Counted from the stretch's first letter, positions 18,175 through 27,664 are shown. The stretch is DNA of 64,000 nt from Photobacterium profundum (GCF_003026285.1 NZ_PYOD01000004.1:62001-126000); one strand, 5' to 3'. A program made the numbers and translations. Notes: generated by a model from the sequence alone, not told the origin.

Positions 18175-19338
18175 ATGAACAGAAAACCGAGTACGTGGTT
18201 AGTGGTGGCGTTAATGATGTTTCCGCAAATAGTGGAAACCATTTACAGCCCAGTGTTGCCACACATTGCAGAGGCATTTAATGTCTCTTTTCAGACGGCT
18301 GCACAAACCTTATCTGTCTATTTTATTGCGTTTGCCTTTGGTGTGGTCTTCTGGGGACGCATGTCAGATGTAATCGGCCGACGACGAGCGATGTTAGCGG
18401 GTTTATTGACCTATGGGGTTGGCGCCGGATTGGCGGTTGTAGCGACCTCGTTTGATGTTGTATTGATTGCACGCATTGTCTCTGCGTTTGGTGCCGCTGT
18501 AGGGTCGGTGGTCACACAGACCATGCTGCGTGATAGCTATCAAGGTTCTGAACTGGGCAAGGTGTTCTCACTAATGGGCATGGGTATTGCCATTAGTCCT
18601 GTGGTCGGCTTAATGAGTGGTAGTGTGCTGGCAAGCACTTGGGGTTATGTCGGCGTATTTGTTGCGGTAATGGCGTTGGCATTTGTGTTATGGAGTATCT
18701 CTTTGGTTTACTTACCCGAAACTCGTCCTGAGGTTGTGCAGTCAGTTTCGGTGGGGATAATTGCCCGTAAGATGATTCGTGACGGTGCGTTATGGCGCAG
18801 TGCGGGTTTGGTGGCGTTATTCAACCTGATGTTGTTTGGTTATTACGGATTAGCCCCGTTTTTGTTTTCACATCTTAGTTTGTCGTCTGAAGCTTTTGGC
18901 TACAGCGGTATTGCGTTGGCACTGGGATCGTTACTGGGCAGTATGCTGAATAAGCGGTTATTGGCACGAGGTTTGTCGGCGTATTCTTTGGTGAAGCTGG
19001 CAAGTGGCACAGCCTTAATCGGCAGTGTTGGTGTTTTTGTAACGCAATCTCAGCTGTGGTTTGGCTACCCGATATTCTTATTGCCAATGATGCTGGTGGT
19101 CATGGGTTTTGGCGTCGCAATTCCGAATATTTTGGCGCATGCATTAGCCGATTACAAAACGGTTGCTGGTACGGCGGGGGCATTATTTGGTTTAGGTTAT
19201 TACTTGATGCTGGGTGGTCTGTTAGCAGTGGCTGGTATGGTACAAAACTTAGGAGCTGTACTTGTGATAGGGGCATCGTTGACAGTGGTATTGTCATTAC
19301 TCCGTACAAGTGCACCGAATGCGATTATGGTCAGATAA
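18175..19338 (+). CDS. Bcr/CflA-type MFS drug efflux transporter
   Basis: 387 residues from the ATG at 18175; a TTG two codons upstream is less likely. Twelve membrane segments are expected. The motif IYSPVLPHIAEAFNVSFQT after TM1 and the loop FWGRMSDVIGRRRAMLAG (motif A, residues about 60-77) mark a 12-TM drug:H+ antiporter, and PETRPE ends the first half. It would export small toxic molecules through the inner membrane. It is monocistronic and converges on dmsC with a shared strong terminator. Similarity to EmrD is also possible; the substrate is unknown. Confidence 0.85.
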   Translation: MNRKPSTWLVVALMMFPQIVETIYSPVLPHIAEAFNVSFQTAAQTLSVYFIAFAFGVVFWGRMSDVIGRRRAMLAGLLTYGVGAGLAVVATSFDVVLIARIVSAFGAAVGSVVTQTMLRDSYQGSELGKVFSLMGMGIAISPVVGLMSGSVLASTWGYVGVFVAVMALAFVLWSISLVYLPETRPEVVQSVSVGIIARKMIRDGALWRSAGLVALFNLMLFGYYGLAPFLFSHLSLSSEAFGYSGIALALGSLLGSMLNKRLLARGLSAYSLVKLASGTALIGSVGVFVTQSQLWFGYPIFLLPMMLVVMGFGVAIPNILAHALADYKTVAGTAGALFGLGYYLMLGGLLAVAGMVQNLGAVLVIGASLTVVLSLLRTSAPNAIMVR

Positions 19339-19375
19339 TTAATGGATTTGGTATAAGCTAAGGTCGCAGTAAAAG

Positions 19376-19404
19376 AAAAGGGAAGTCAGTGCGACTTCCC
19401 TTTT
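19376..19404. terminator. Bidirectional terminator between the MFS gene and dmsC
   Basis: Perfect 12-bp stem AAAAGGGAAGTC / GACTTCCCTTTT with a 5-nt loop. The A and T runs at the two ends make it usable in both directions. Confidence 0.9.
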
Positions 19405-19422
19405 ATGTTTCAAATAATATTA

Positions 19423-20268
19423 TTACATACCAACCGTCATGTGCAGACCGTAGAACATGCCACGGCTCACTAATTCTGACGAGAATACCAAGATGAAGCT
19501 AAGTAGCATCACAGGTACACCTGGACGGCTTACCATCAAGCGAGGTACAAACCAGACGCCAAGGGCTGCTAGTAAAAGTCCCACACGTAAGATTTGTAAC
19601 TGCATCATGTCAGGGATCAAATCAGACGCTGATACGATGGCAGTATTAATGTCACCCAGTGAAATCATTTGGCTAACAGTTGCAATCACACTGACGGCAA
19701 CCGCGATCGCACCAAATAACGGTAGTGCATTATCTAAGGCTGCCATCTTATGATCAGAAGCAGTCAGTAGCATGTGACCGAAAATCAGACCAGAAATAAT
19801 GGTTGTTAAGATAAATGCCATTGGCGTGTAGACGGTGTCCCATGTTGGCACTGTGTCGATAAGGTACACTTTGATCATCGAGTACATGAAGCTCACACCA
19901 ATGATCATAGCAATCACCAATAAAGCTTTACGTAACGACTCTGCGCCTTTGTCGAGTACTTCCAGTAGCCAATAGAAACCACCCGCAGCAAAGAACAAGC
20001 TGCCCGTGAAGATCTCATTAGACAGCCATGAACTGCCCACTTGGTTCAAAGCATTCATCGCGCGTAATGGGCTGCCAAGGTGCACGGTAGATGCCATGAA
20101 ACCTAGGCCCATTAAGACCCAAATGAAAAACATGTTTTTATGTAAGCGGTCACTTTCACCGATACACAGTTTGCCTGCCAAGATAATGCAGCCAAGCAGT
20201 AAGAATGCACCCACTGCGGTTTGTGCTAATACCGTGAATAGAATCAACGGCCATTCATGCCAAGCCAT
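19423..20268 (-). CDS. dmsC: Anaerobic DMSO reductase membrane anchor subunit DmsC
   Basis: 281 residues from the ATG at 20268, which has a perfect AGGAGG ribosome site; the open frame extends upstream but that part overlaps dmsB. It begins MAWHEWPLILFTVLAQTAVG, has eight hydrophobic segments and contains HLGSPLRAMNALNQVGSSWL, all as in DmsC. It anchors DmsAB in the inner membrane and oxidises menaquinol. It is the last gene of dmsA-dmsB-dmsC, one base from dmsB, and ends at a strong terminator. Confidence 0.93.
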   Translation of the reverse strand: MAWHEWPLILFTVLAQTAVGAFLLLGCIILAGKLCIGESDRLHKNMFFIWVLMGLGFMASTVHLGSPLRAMNALNQVGSSWLSNEIFTGSLFFAAGGFYWLLEVLDKGAESLRKALLVIAMIIGVSFMYSMIKVYLIDTVPTWDTVYTPMAFILTTIISGLIFGHMLLTASDHKMAALDNALPLFGAIAVAVSVIATVSQMISLGDINTAIVSASDLIPDMMQLQILRVGLLLAALGVWFVPRLMVSRPGVPVMLLSFILVFSSELVSRGMFYGLHMTVGM

Positions 20269-20269
20269 G

Positions 20270-20884
20270 TTATACCTCCTTCGGATTTGCCAAGTGACCG
20301 GTTTGATCATCCGTCGGACGCGCATTTCGGTTCAGCTTAATGACAATGTTTGGTTTTGTTGTTAGTGATGACGGTAAAGGAGCAACATCTGCATTTGTAC
20401 CGTATTTTTCACGCAATTCCGCTATCGGACCAAACTCCAGTGCCCGCAGTGGACAAGACCCAACACAGATTGGCTCTAGCCCTTGACCAACACGTTCGTA
20501 ACAGCCGTCACACTTGGTCATGTGACCTTTTTCTTCATTGTACTGAGGTGCGCCGTATGGGCAGGCCATTTCACAGTATTTACAGCCGATGCAAACATCT
20601 TCATCGACAATCACGAAGCCGTCTTCACGTTTGTGCATAGCGCCACTTGGGCATACTTTGGTACAAGCAGGTTCGTCACAATGGTTACAAGCGATTGAAA
20701 GGTAGTATGAGTACACATCCTGACGGAAGGTATCACCATCTTTAATCCAGTTGCCGCCTGCGTATTCATAGATGCGGCGGTAGTTCACGCCGATATCTAA
20801 GTCTTTGTTATCTTTGCAAGATAGCTGACATGTTTTACAGCCAGTGCATTTGCTTGAATCGATATAAAAGCCGTATTGTTTCAT
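20270..20884 (-). CDS. dmsB: DMSO reductase iron-sulfur subunit DmsB
   Basis: 204 residues, as in E. coli (205). It carries four ferredoxin-type Cys groups: CTGCKTCQLSC near residue 14, CNHCDEPACTKVCP near 68, CIGCKYCEMACP near 98, and CDGCYERVGQGLEPICVGSCP near 125. These four 4Fe-4S clusters pass electrons from DmsC to the molybdenum subunit. The start follows dmsA by 10 bp, and dmsC begins at the stop codon, so translation is probably coupled. Confidence 0.95.
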   Translation of the reverse strand: MKQYGFYIDSSKCTGCKTCQLSCKDNKDLDIGVNYRRIYEYAGGNWIKDGDTFRQDVYSYYLSIACNHCDEPACTKVCPSGAMHKREDGFVIVDEDVCIGCKYCEMACPYGAPQYNEEKGHMTKCDGCYERVGQGLEPICVGSCPLRALEFGPIAELREKYGTNADVAPLPSSLTTKPNIVIKLNRNARPTDDQTGHLANPKEV

Positions 20885-20894
20885 TATTTAACCC

Positions 20895-23339
20895 TTATGC
20901 CTTCTTCACAAGTTGCACGTCGACTAAGTTTGTATGCTGTGGGTTGCCTTTTGCTAATGGGCTAGGGCGCTGAGTGGTCAGTACGTTAATACAGCCACTG
21001 TGATCGATACGTTGTCCATCAGGGGCGTACCAAGCACCTTCACCTAACGCGACAACACCAGGCATCATTCGTGGTGTGACTTTTGCGTTGATGTGCACTT
21101 CACCACGGTCGTTGAAGATACGAATCAGATCACCATTTTTTATCCCACGCGTTTGGGCATCAAGAGGGTTCAACCACATCTCTTGCTTGGCGGCATCTTT
21201 TAAGATATCAACGTTACCGTACGTCGAGTGAGTACGTGACTTATAATGGAAACCTGTTAATTGAAGCGGGTAGTTACCTTGTTTAGAGGCTTCCCATCCT
21301 TCGAAATTAGGTGTGTAAACCGGTAATGGATGGATTGTTTCATCTGCATCCAATTCCCATGTTTGACCTATGCTAGCCAAGCGTTCTGAGTAAATTTCAA
21401 TTTTACCTGAGGGTGTTCTTAGCGGATTCGCTTTAGGATTTTCACGGAAATCTTTATAAGCGACAAAATGCTCTTTCACAAATCGCTTATAAATACCTTG
21501 CTCACGCATGGCTTCGAATGTTGGTAGCGATGGATCTTGTGCGCGAGTTAGTTGGTATAAGTGACGTAACCAACCTTCTTGATCGCGACCTTCAGTAAAG
21601 GTTTCTTCAACCCCTAATTTCTGTGCCAAACCAGTACAGATATCGTAAATACTCTTTGCTTCAAATTGCGGTTTAATCGCTTGTGATGCAAAGATGAAAT
21701 ATGGCATGTTGCCTGCTGATGCATCCATACAGAAATCGGATTGTTCAGAGGTGGTTAAATCAGGTAGTACGATATCGGCATATTTAGCAGATGACGTCAT
21801 GTGGTTATCTATTACCACAATCATTTCACAGGCTTTTTCATCTTGAAGAATGTCATGAGTACGGTTGATATCAGCATGCTGATTAATCAAACAGTTACCA
21901 GCATAATTCCAGATGAACTTAATAGGCACATCAAGTTTTTCTTTGCCGCGAATACCATCGGCCGTTGCTGTCATTTCAGGACCGCGGAAAATAGCATCAG
22001 TCCACAAGAACATTGGGATAGATGCTTCAATTGGGTTCTGTAATGTAGGGAAGCGAACAAAAGGAATACTAGAGCTGCTTTCGCGTGCGCCGGTGCCGCC
22101 ACCGTTAAGGCCAACATTACCGGTTAATAAGGCCAGCATTGCAATCGCACGAGATGCGATTTCGCCATTAGCGGTACGTTGTAGTCCCCAGCCTTGAATA
22201 ATGGCACAAGGCTTAGTAGAGCCTATTTCGCGAGCTGCTTTGATAATAATGTCTGCAGGAATTCCCGTAATTGATGAAGCCCACTCAGGGGTTTTCTCTA
22301 CTTCATCATTACCTAGCCCTAAAATATAAGACTTATAATCGCTGTTTGCAGGGGCTGAAGCTGGTAATGTTTTTTCATCATAGCCGACACAGTATTTATC
22401 AAGGAAAGCTTGATCAACCAAGCCTTCTTTGATCATCACATGTGCCATTGCCGCAATAAACGCAGTATCTGTACCAGGACGAATAGGGATCCACTGATCT
22501 TCACGTCCACCGGCTGTATCAGTATAACGAGGATCGATTACGATCATGCGCGCATTAGATTTTTCTTTGCCTTCCATGAAGTGGTGAATAACACCACCAC
22601 CAGACATACGCGTTTCTGCCGGATTGTTACCAAACTGCACGATTAACTTGGTGTTTTCCAAGTCAGAAGGGGAGTTGTTTGCCGCAAAACCGCCGTAAGT
22701 GTAGTTTAAACCTTCTGCGATTTGTGCGGTTGAGTAATCACCATAATGGTTTAAGTAGCCACCGTTCAAGTTCATCAAACGAGCAATTAAACTACCGCCC
22801 GGAGGCCATGATTTAGTTACTGTACCGCCTAGAGTACCAGTACCGTAATTCAAGTAAATTGCTTCATTGCCGTAGTCTTTACGAATAGTGGTAATAGAAG
22901 CTGCGATTTCACTGAAAGCTTCATCCCAACTAATGCGTTTGAATTTACCTTCACCACGCTTGCCTACGCGTTTCATTGGATATTTCAAGCGATCAGGGTT
23001 ATATACGCGGCGACGCATTGAACGACCGCGTAAGCAAGCACGCACTTGGTGATGACCGTATTCGTCATTACCTGTGTTATCGGTTTCAACCCACTTTATT
23101 TCGCCATCAGATACATGCATACGTAATGGGCAGCGGCTGCCACAGTTTACGGTACAAGAACTCCATACAACTTTGTCTTCCGTTGGTGCGGTTGACGTTG
23201 CAGCGAAAGCGGAATTTGACTTGAATGGAAGGGTAACACTGCTGGCTACGGCGGCTAAACTGCCTAAGACGGAACCTGTTTTCACAAAGTTACGACGAGA
23301 TAATTTAGGTGCTAGTAGCTCTTTCAGTTTTATTTTCAT
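20895..23339 (-). CDS. dmsA: DMSO reductase catalytic molybdopterin subunit DmsA
   Basis: 814 residues. A Tat signal is plain (LSRRNFVKTGSVLGSLAAVA, residues 13-32), with cleavage near SAFA. The N-terminal Cys group of the DMSO-reductase family follows (VNCGSRCPLRMHV), then RACLRGRSMRRRVYNPDRL, GTGTLGGTVT and the bis-MGD binding domains to the C-terminal VALGEGAWYAP. It reduces DMSO, and often TMAO, with electrons from DmsB, giving anaerobic respiration useful in sea water. It is first in dmsABC and divergent from a TorD-family chaperone and a NapF-like ferredoxin. An FNR-like box lies in the intergenic region. Confidence 0.95.
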   Translation of the reverse strand: MKIKLKELLAPKLSRRNFVKTGSVLGSLAAVASSVTLPFKSNSAFAATSTAPTEDKVVWSSCTVNCGSRCPLRMHVSDGEIKWVETDNTGNDEYGHHQVRACLRGRSMRRRVYNPDRLKYPMKRVGKRGEGKFKRISWDEAFSEIAASITTIRKDYGNEAIYLNYGTGTLGGTVTKSWPPGGSLIARLMNLNGGYLNHYGDYSTAQIAEGLNYTYGGFAANNSPSDLENTKLIVQFGNNPAETRMSGGGVIHHFMEGKEKSNARMIVIDPRYTDTAGGREDQWIPIRPGTDTAFIAAMAHVMIKEGLVDQAFLDKYCVGYDEKTLPASAPANSDYKSYILGLGNDEVEKTPEWASSITGIPADIIIKAAREIGSTKPCAIIQGWGLQRTANGEIASRAIAMLALLTGNVGLNGGGTGARESSSSIPFVRFPTLQNPIEASIPMFLWTDAIFRGPEMTATADGIRGKEKLDVPIKFIWNYAGNCLINQHADINRTHDILQDEKACEMIVVIDNHMTSSAKYADIVLPDLTTSEQSDFCMDASAGNMPYFIFASQAIKPQFEAKSIYDICTGLAQKLGVEETFTEGRDQEGWLRHLYQLTRAQDPSLPTFEAMREQGIYKRFVKEHFVAYKDFRENPKANPLRTPSGKIEIYSERLASIGQTWELDADETIHPLPVYTPNFEGWEASKQGNYPLQLTGFHYKSRTHSTYGNVDILKDAAKQEMWLNPLDAQTRGIKNGDLIRIFNDRGEVHINAKVTPRMMPGVVALGEGAWYAPDGQRIDHSGCINVLTTQRPSPLAKGNPQHTNLVDVQLVKKA

Positions 23340-23702
23340 AGCACGACATTCTCTGTGTTATTGCTGACACAATTGTTTTTTATATGATTAATAAATAACG
23401 GTTATGATTTAAGTTCTACTCTTTAAGTGGTAGAGCTTTATTAGCCATACTTTCTGTTTTGTTGCCTCTTTACTATGTCTTACATCAATAAAAACGAGGG
23501 AGAGAAACTAGCTGGATTTATATTTGTATGATCTTTGATTACGATCACGGTTATTAAGAGAAGTTGATGCTTTACAGGTATTTACGTATTACTAATCATT
23601 CTTATTCAGTTATTAATAATATTCAAAATTGCGTTAAAACAATTTTCTTATAATGTTCTTGGGGTAGACTCAAAACGTACCTAGTCCAAATAATGAGGAA
23701 TC
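23340..23702. promoter_or_regulatory. Divergent dmsA / torD-type intergenic region
   Basis: 363 bp with no supported gene. It must hold the promoters of dmsABC (leftward) and of the chaperone/ferredoxin pair (rightward). An FNR-like box lies at 23535-23548; the rest is AT-rich. Confidence 0.6.
23535..23548. promoter_or_regulatory. FNR-like box
   Basis: TTGAT-TACG-ATCAC matches the FNR consensus TTGAT-N4-ATCAA at 9 of 10 fixed positions. It is 196 bp from dmsA and 155 bp from the chaperone start. Oxygen control of the dms genes is expected from family knowledge. Confidence 0.55.
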
Positions 23703-24287
23703 ATGGAAAACATCGCAATTGTTGCAAAGTTATTAGGCAGCTTCTTTTATTTCCCATTGGCGCATGAAAATAATATTCAATATTTAGACGCGATTAAAAA
23801 TAGTGATGACGTAAATGAAACGGCTTTTTCTGCATTTATTTCTGCAGTAGAAAGTACAAATGAAGAAGCGCTACGGGCTGATTTTCAATTATTATTTGAA
23901 GGTTGTGAAATAATGCCTGCGCCACCATGGGGATCGGTTTATTTAGATCGTGAACAAGTGATCTTTGGTGATTCTACGTTACGTTTGCGACATTTTTTAG
24001 CTAGTCACAATATGCTGTTAGATACAGGTATGCGAGAGCCGGAAGATCAATTCGGTTTAACCTTATTAGCCTTAGCCAATATTATTGATCAATGTGACGA
24101 TGTAACGATCGTGACTGCTTTGTTGGCTGATCACCTTTTACCGTGGGCATATCATTACCTTACATTGGTACAGAAACACGGTCAGACAGATGTGTATAAA
24201 GTACTGGCTGAGATAACTGAAGAGTGGTTAACCGCGGTTCAGGCTGAATTGAAGGTAACACCTCAAACGTATAAATTATATTTCTGA
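23703..24287 (+). CDS. TorD/DmsD-family Tat proofreading chaperone
   Basis: 194 residues, all-helical style, with the family pattern FQLLFEGCEIMPAPPWGSVYLD (positions about 61-82; E-G-x-x-x-x-P-PW-GSVYL). It would bind the Tat signal of DmsA, hold it until the molybdenum cofactor is inserted, and hand it to the Tat translocon. The ATG follows GAGGAATC. It is divergent from dmsABC and overlaps the next gene by one base (TGATG), which implies translational coupling. DmsD is the best guess among family members. Confidence 0.85.
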   Translation: MENIAIVAKLLGSFFYFPLAHENNIQYLDAIKNSDDVNETAFSAFISAVESTNEEALRADFQLLFEGCEIMPAPPWGSVYLDREQVIFGDSTLRLRHFLASHNMLLDTGMREPEDQFGLTLLALANIIDQCDDVTIVTALLADHLLPWAYHYLTLVQKHGQTDVYKVLAEITEEWLTAVQAELKVTPQTYKLYF

Positions 24288-24844
24288 TGGCCGAGCGTAA
24301 CGAAAAATATTATCGGGCGTGTCTAGAGCATTACTCTGTAAGCCGACGAGGCTTATTAAGAGGATTATTCTCTGGTGCGAATAAAGCGGTTCAGGTGCCA
24401 GATGAAATATCGGTAAAACGTTCTGTTCCTCGTCCACCTGGTGCTGTAGATGAAGGTGTGTTTTTACAGTTATGCCAATCATGCAATGACTGTGAAACGG
24501 CATGTGTACAGCAAGTGATTGAAATGGTTGAAGGGCGGCCTCAGCTTAATCTAGATTACAATCACTGCACGCAATGCGGTGAATGCCAAAAAGGCTGTTC
24601 GACTGGCGCATTATCATCAATAAACAATGATATTGGTTTACGTCCATCATTCTCGAAAGGATGTAATAATCGCTTGTCTGGCGAATGCCTAATCTGTGCA
24701 GATGCTTGCCCACAGTTGGCGATCTCTGTTTCTTCTCGGCAGTTACCCGTTATAAATGAAGAGCTGTGTTCTGGATGCGGTCAGTGCCGTTCGGCATGTT
24801 TTATTGGTGCTGTGCAGCTGGAATGGCCAACAGCTCGCCATTAA
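24287..24844 (+). CDS. NapF-like ferredoxin-type protein
   Basis: 185 residues with three ferredoxin-like Cys groups: CQSCNDCETACVQ near 65, CTQCGECQKGCS near 96, and CSGCGQCRSACF near 165, plus a further CLICADACPQ. The N-terminus has VSRRGLLRGLF, a twin-arginine-like stretch near residue 16, as in NapF. NapF proteins are cytoplasmic and assist iron-sulfur loading of molybdoenzymes. Here it is paired with the TorD chaperone and dms genes, not nap genes, so a maturation role for DmsA is likely. The spacing of one Cys group (GCNNRLSGECLICADACP) differs slightly from standard. Confidence 0.82.
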   Translation: MAERNEKYYRACLEHYSVSRRGLLRGLFSGANKAVQVPDEISVKRSVPRPPGAVDEGVFLQLCQSCNDCETACVQQVIEMVEGRPQLNLDYNHCTQCGECQKGCSTGALSSINNDIGLRPSFSKGCNNRLSGECLICADACPQLAISVSSRQLPVINEELCSGCGQCRSACFIGAVQLEWPTARH

Positions 24845-24880
24845 GCGAGCTGTATATTATATGATATTTTTTGGGGGTGT

Positions 24881-25393
24881 TTAAGAAGCCGTCTTAAGCA
24901 CTGTTTTAATTGCAGATTCAGCACAAATCACATCTAAATGCCCACCTGGTGCCCCGCCCACACCAATAGCGCCAACTAGCTGGTTGTTAACTTTTAATGG
25001 AATGCCTCCTGCTAAAAATAACAAATTGTCATCCATATCTTTTAATGGTGCCAAGATTGGTTTCTCTGACACTGTTTTCATTAAGTTTGCAGTCGGTTGC
25101 TTCATGCTAACGGCGGTGAATGCTTTTTTACGTGAACTATCAAGAGTATGCGGACCCGCATTATCATAACGAAGTTGAGCCAGTACTCGACCCGATAAGT
25201 CGACCACTGTCGTTGAAACGTTATAGCCATCTTTGGCACATTGACCAACGGCTACATTGGCTAATTCAAAGGCTGTAGCCGATGATAATTGGCTATAAGA
25301 CACCACTTGATCAGTTTTTGAGTTTGCAGCAAGTACAGAGCCAGAAGTTAAAATTAGCGATGTTGCAACGATAAGCGTAGATGTCATTTTCAT
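24881..25393 (-). CDS. Exported HbpS/GlcG-family (DUF336) protein
   Basis: 170 residues from the ATG at 25393, which has AAGGAAC upstream. It starts with a Sec signal (MKMTSTLIVATSLILTSGSV, cut near VLA-AN). The mature part is one GlcG/HbpS domain: VVDLSGRVLAQLRYDNAGPH, SRKKAFTAVSMKQPT, FLAGGIPL, GAIGVGGAPGGHLDVICAE. HbpS of Streptomyces is a secreted haem-binding, redox-responsive protein that modulates the SenS/SenR two-component system; other members are carbon-catabolism proteins. This gene is divergent from a two-component pair starting at 25548, a similar arrangement. Haem binding is inference. Confidence 0.82.
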   Translation of the reverse strand: MKMTSTLIVATSLILTSGSVLAANSKTDQVVSYSQLSSATAFELANVAVGQCAKDGYNVSTTVVDLSGRVLAQLRYDNAGPHTLDSSRKKAFTAVSMKQPTANLMKTVSEKPILAPLKDMDDNLLFLAGGIPLKVNNQLVGAIGVGGAPGGHLDVICAESAIKTVLKTAS

Positions 25394-25547
25394 TGATAGT
25401 TCCTTAATCATAATAACGATGTGTTTTGTTAGTTATGACTATAAAGAGCCATCATTGCTTCTACCTTGCCCCAACATTACAAGTTTGTAATCTTAATCAT
25501 GATCAATGACATGATAGAATTAAGTGGCAGCATAAAAGAGGAAGATT

Positions 25548-26225
25548 ATGCATATTTTAGTGATCGAGGATGATCCCCATATTAGTGGTTTTTTAAAGCA
25601 AGGTTTTGAAGAATTACAGTATCAAGTTACTTGCTGTGGTGATGGTAAACAAGGCTACCAATTAGCGACGATGGAATTGTACGACTTGATCGTGCTGGAT
25701 CTTATGCTGCCAACGTGGGATGGCATGGAAGTATTACGGCGTATTCGTGGGGAAGGGCATCAGATTCCAATTCTGATTCTAAGTGCTCGCCACTCGGTAG
25801 AAGAGCGTGTACTAGGGTTGCAATCAGGGGCTGATGATTATTTGGTGAAACCTTTTGCCTTTGCTGAACTTGCTGCACGTTGCCAGATTTTATCTCGTCG
25901 GCAAGTGGTTAGCCATAATGCTAATCAATTGAGTTATCACGATTTAACCCTTGATTTATTAACAAGAAAATTGTGTCGAGATGGGCATGATATTCTTTTA
26001 AAGCAAAGAGAGTTTGCGTTAATGCAGCTCTTTATACAGCAACCAGAACGGGTGTTTTCAAAAACAGTTATTCTTGAAAATATTTGGGGCTTTCAATTTG
26101 ATCCGCAAACCAATGTCGTCGATGTATTAGTGTGTCGTTTACGTGCTCAAGTTGATAAAGGGTTTGAAATGCCGTTAATCCACACAATCCGTGGAGTGGG
26201 TTATGTCCTTAAATATGAACGCTGA
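25548..26225 (+). CDS. OmpR-family response regulator
   Basis: 225 residues. The receiver domain has the acidic pair VIEDDPH, phosphoacceptor Asp51 in LIVLDLMLPTWDG, LSARHSVEERV and Lys in YLVKPFAFAEL. The winged helix ends NVVDVLVCRLRAQVDKGF and IRGVGYVL, as in the CusR/CopR/QseB group. The ATG follows AGAGGAAGATT. The kinase gene overlaps its end by 23 bp, so both are co-translated. The divergent exported HbpS-like gene, 155 bp away, is the most likely target or partner. Confidence 0.9.
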   Translation: MHILVIEDDPHISGFLKQGFEELQYQVTCCGDGKQGYQLATMELYDLIVLDLMLPTWDGMEVLRRIRGEGHQIPILILSARHSVEERVLGLQSGADDYLVKPFAFAELAARCQILSRRQVVSHNANQLSYHDLTLDLLTRKLCRDGHDILLKQREFALMQLFIQQPERVFSKTVILENIWGFQFDPQTNVVDVLVCRLRAQVDKGFEMPLIHTIRGVGYVLKYER

Positions 26226-27630
26226 ACAATCAACGAAACATGCCCATTGGAGTTTATTCAGTCGTTTTGTTGTAACGGTGGTTATGTGTTTTGCTGTTAT
26301 TCAAGTCGGAATTGGTTTGGTACTTGTTTATCATCTTGATAGAGAGGATAAAAAATTAATGCGCTCACTAGGCGCTGAATATCAACGTATTTTGACGTTT
26401 GAATCAGATGATAAATTTGAGCATGTGGTTATCAATAACCCCCACCGTTTAATCGAGAATGCAATAAGTGTAACTCGTATTGATCTCGATGGTCGCAATC
26501 AGCTAGTGAGTGGGGCAGAAATAGCGTTAGATAATATTGACCTTGCTCACTATCAATTACCACTTAGATATTGGTACAACCTATTTTCAGAGACCCCTTA
26601 TTTAAGTGTAAAACTGTCCGGTGAGTCTAATGAATATTGGTTAGTCTTGAATGTGAATAACCGAATGGCACTCTTGTATCAACAGTGGCTTTGGATGGCG
26701 ATTACCCTCGCCGTATTGTGTTGTTTGGTATCTTGTATTGTATGGCGTTTAATTCGTACGACACTATTGCCTTTGCACAGTTTAGCAAAGGGGTTAGATC
26801 AAGCGAGCACCTGGTCGATAGATGCGATGCCGATGTTCGAACCACAAGATACAGCAGTTACTAATAAAAATCTTGGTGTGCTTAATCAGAGTGTTAATCA
26901 AGTATTAGTACAGTTGAAATCAACCATTATAAGTATGGGAAATACGCTTGATGCCATTGCGCATGATTTACGCACGCCACTCTCACGCATTGTATTAACC
27001 ACTGAAAAATCCCTACTCAGTACTGCAAAAGACAATAATCTAAAGCTTGAAATGCAATCGGCATTATCAGACTGTGCAGAGTCGGCTCAGCAAGCTAGCC
27101 AAATGCTGAATACTTTGATGAAAATTAATGATGAAGTTATTGGTCAACATAAGTTAGAGATGCAAAGTATCGACTTGAAAGTATTCATTGAACATATAAT
27201 TTCTTGGTATGAAGAACTGGCAGAAGATGCTGAAATTTCGATATCTACAGCAGGGCTTGAAACGTGCTTTGTCACAACTGAGCCGAATAGATTGACGCAA
27301 ATTATGGTGAATTTGATTGATAACAGCTTCAAATACAGTGAAGCAAATAGTCAGATAACATTACACTGTGGTTTAAAAGATAACGGTTATGCTTTCATCG
27401 AAGTGATAGACACTGGAATCGGTATTGATAAAGAGCACCATGCATTGATATTTACACGTTTATATCGCGTAGATCCAAGTCGAACCAAAGCAGGGTATGG
27501 GTTGGGTTTACCATTAGTGAAAGTGATGCTTGAAACTTTACAAGGGCGAATAAATGTATCATCAGAGTCAGGCAAAGGCAGTTGTTTTACCGTGTATTTA
27601 CCAGTAAAAAATGTATATAAAGCAGAGTGA
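26203..27630 (+). CDS. Membrane sensor histidine kinase
   Basis: 475 residues from the ATG at 26203, with GTGGAG upstream, overlapping the response-regulator gene by 23 bp. Two membrane segments (about 20-45 and 160-185) bracket a periplasmic domain of about 115 residues. A HAMP-like linker follows, then DAIAHDLRTPLSR with phosphoacceptor His254, and ATPase motifs NLIDNSFKYS, VIDTGIGID and GYGLGLPLVKV. The build is that of a classic OmpR-partner kinase. The periplasmic domain would be exposed to the secreted HbpS-like neighbour. The signal is unknown; a redox, haem or metal cue is a guess from context. Confidence 0.9.
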   Translation: MSLNMNAEQSTKHAHWSLFSRFVVTVVMCFAVIQVGIGLVLVYHLDREDKKLMRSLGAEYQRILTFESDDKFEHVVINNPHRLIENAISVTRIDLDGRNQLVSGAEIALDNIDLAHYQLPLRYWYNLFSETPYLSVKLSGESNEYWLVLNVNNRMALLYQQWLWMAITLAVLCCLVSCIVWRLIRTTLLPLHSLAKGLDQASTWSIDAMPMFEPQDTAVTNKNLGVLNQSVNQVLVQLKSTIISMGNTLDAIAHDLRTPLSRIVLTTEKSLLSTAKDNNLKLEMQSALSDCAESAQQASQMLNTLMKINDEVIGQHKLEMQSIDLKVFIEHIISWYEELAEDAEISISTAGLETCFVTTEPNRLTQIMVNLIDNSFKYSEANSQITLHCGLKDNGYAFIEVIDTGIGIDKEHHALIFTRLYRVDPSRTKAGYGLGLPLVKVMLETLQGRINVSSESGKGSCFTVYLPVKNVYKAE

Positions 27631-27664
27631 AATTTGATGTAAATAGTCGCACGATTAAACTGAA

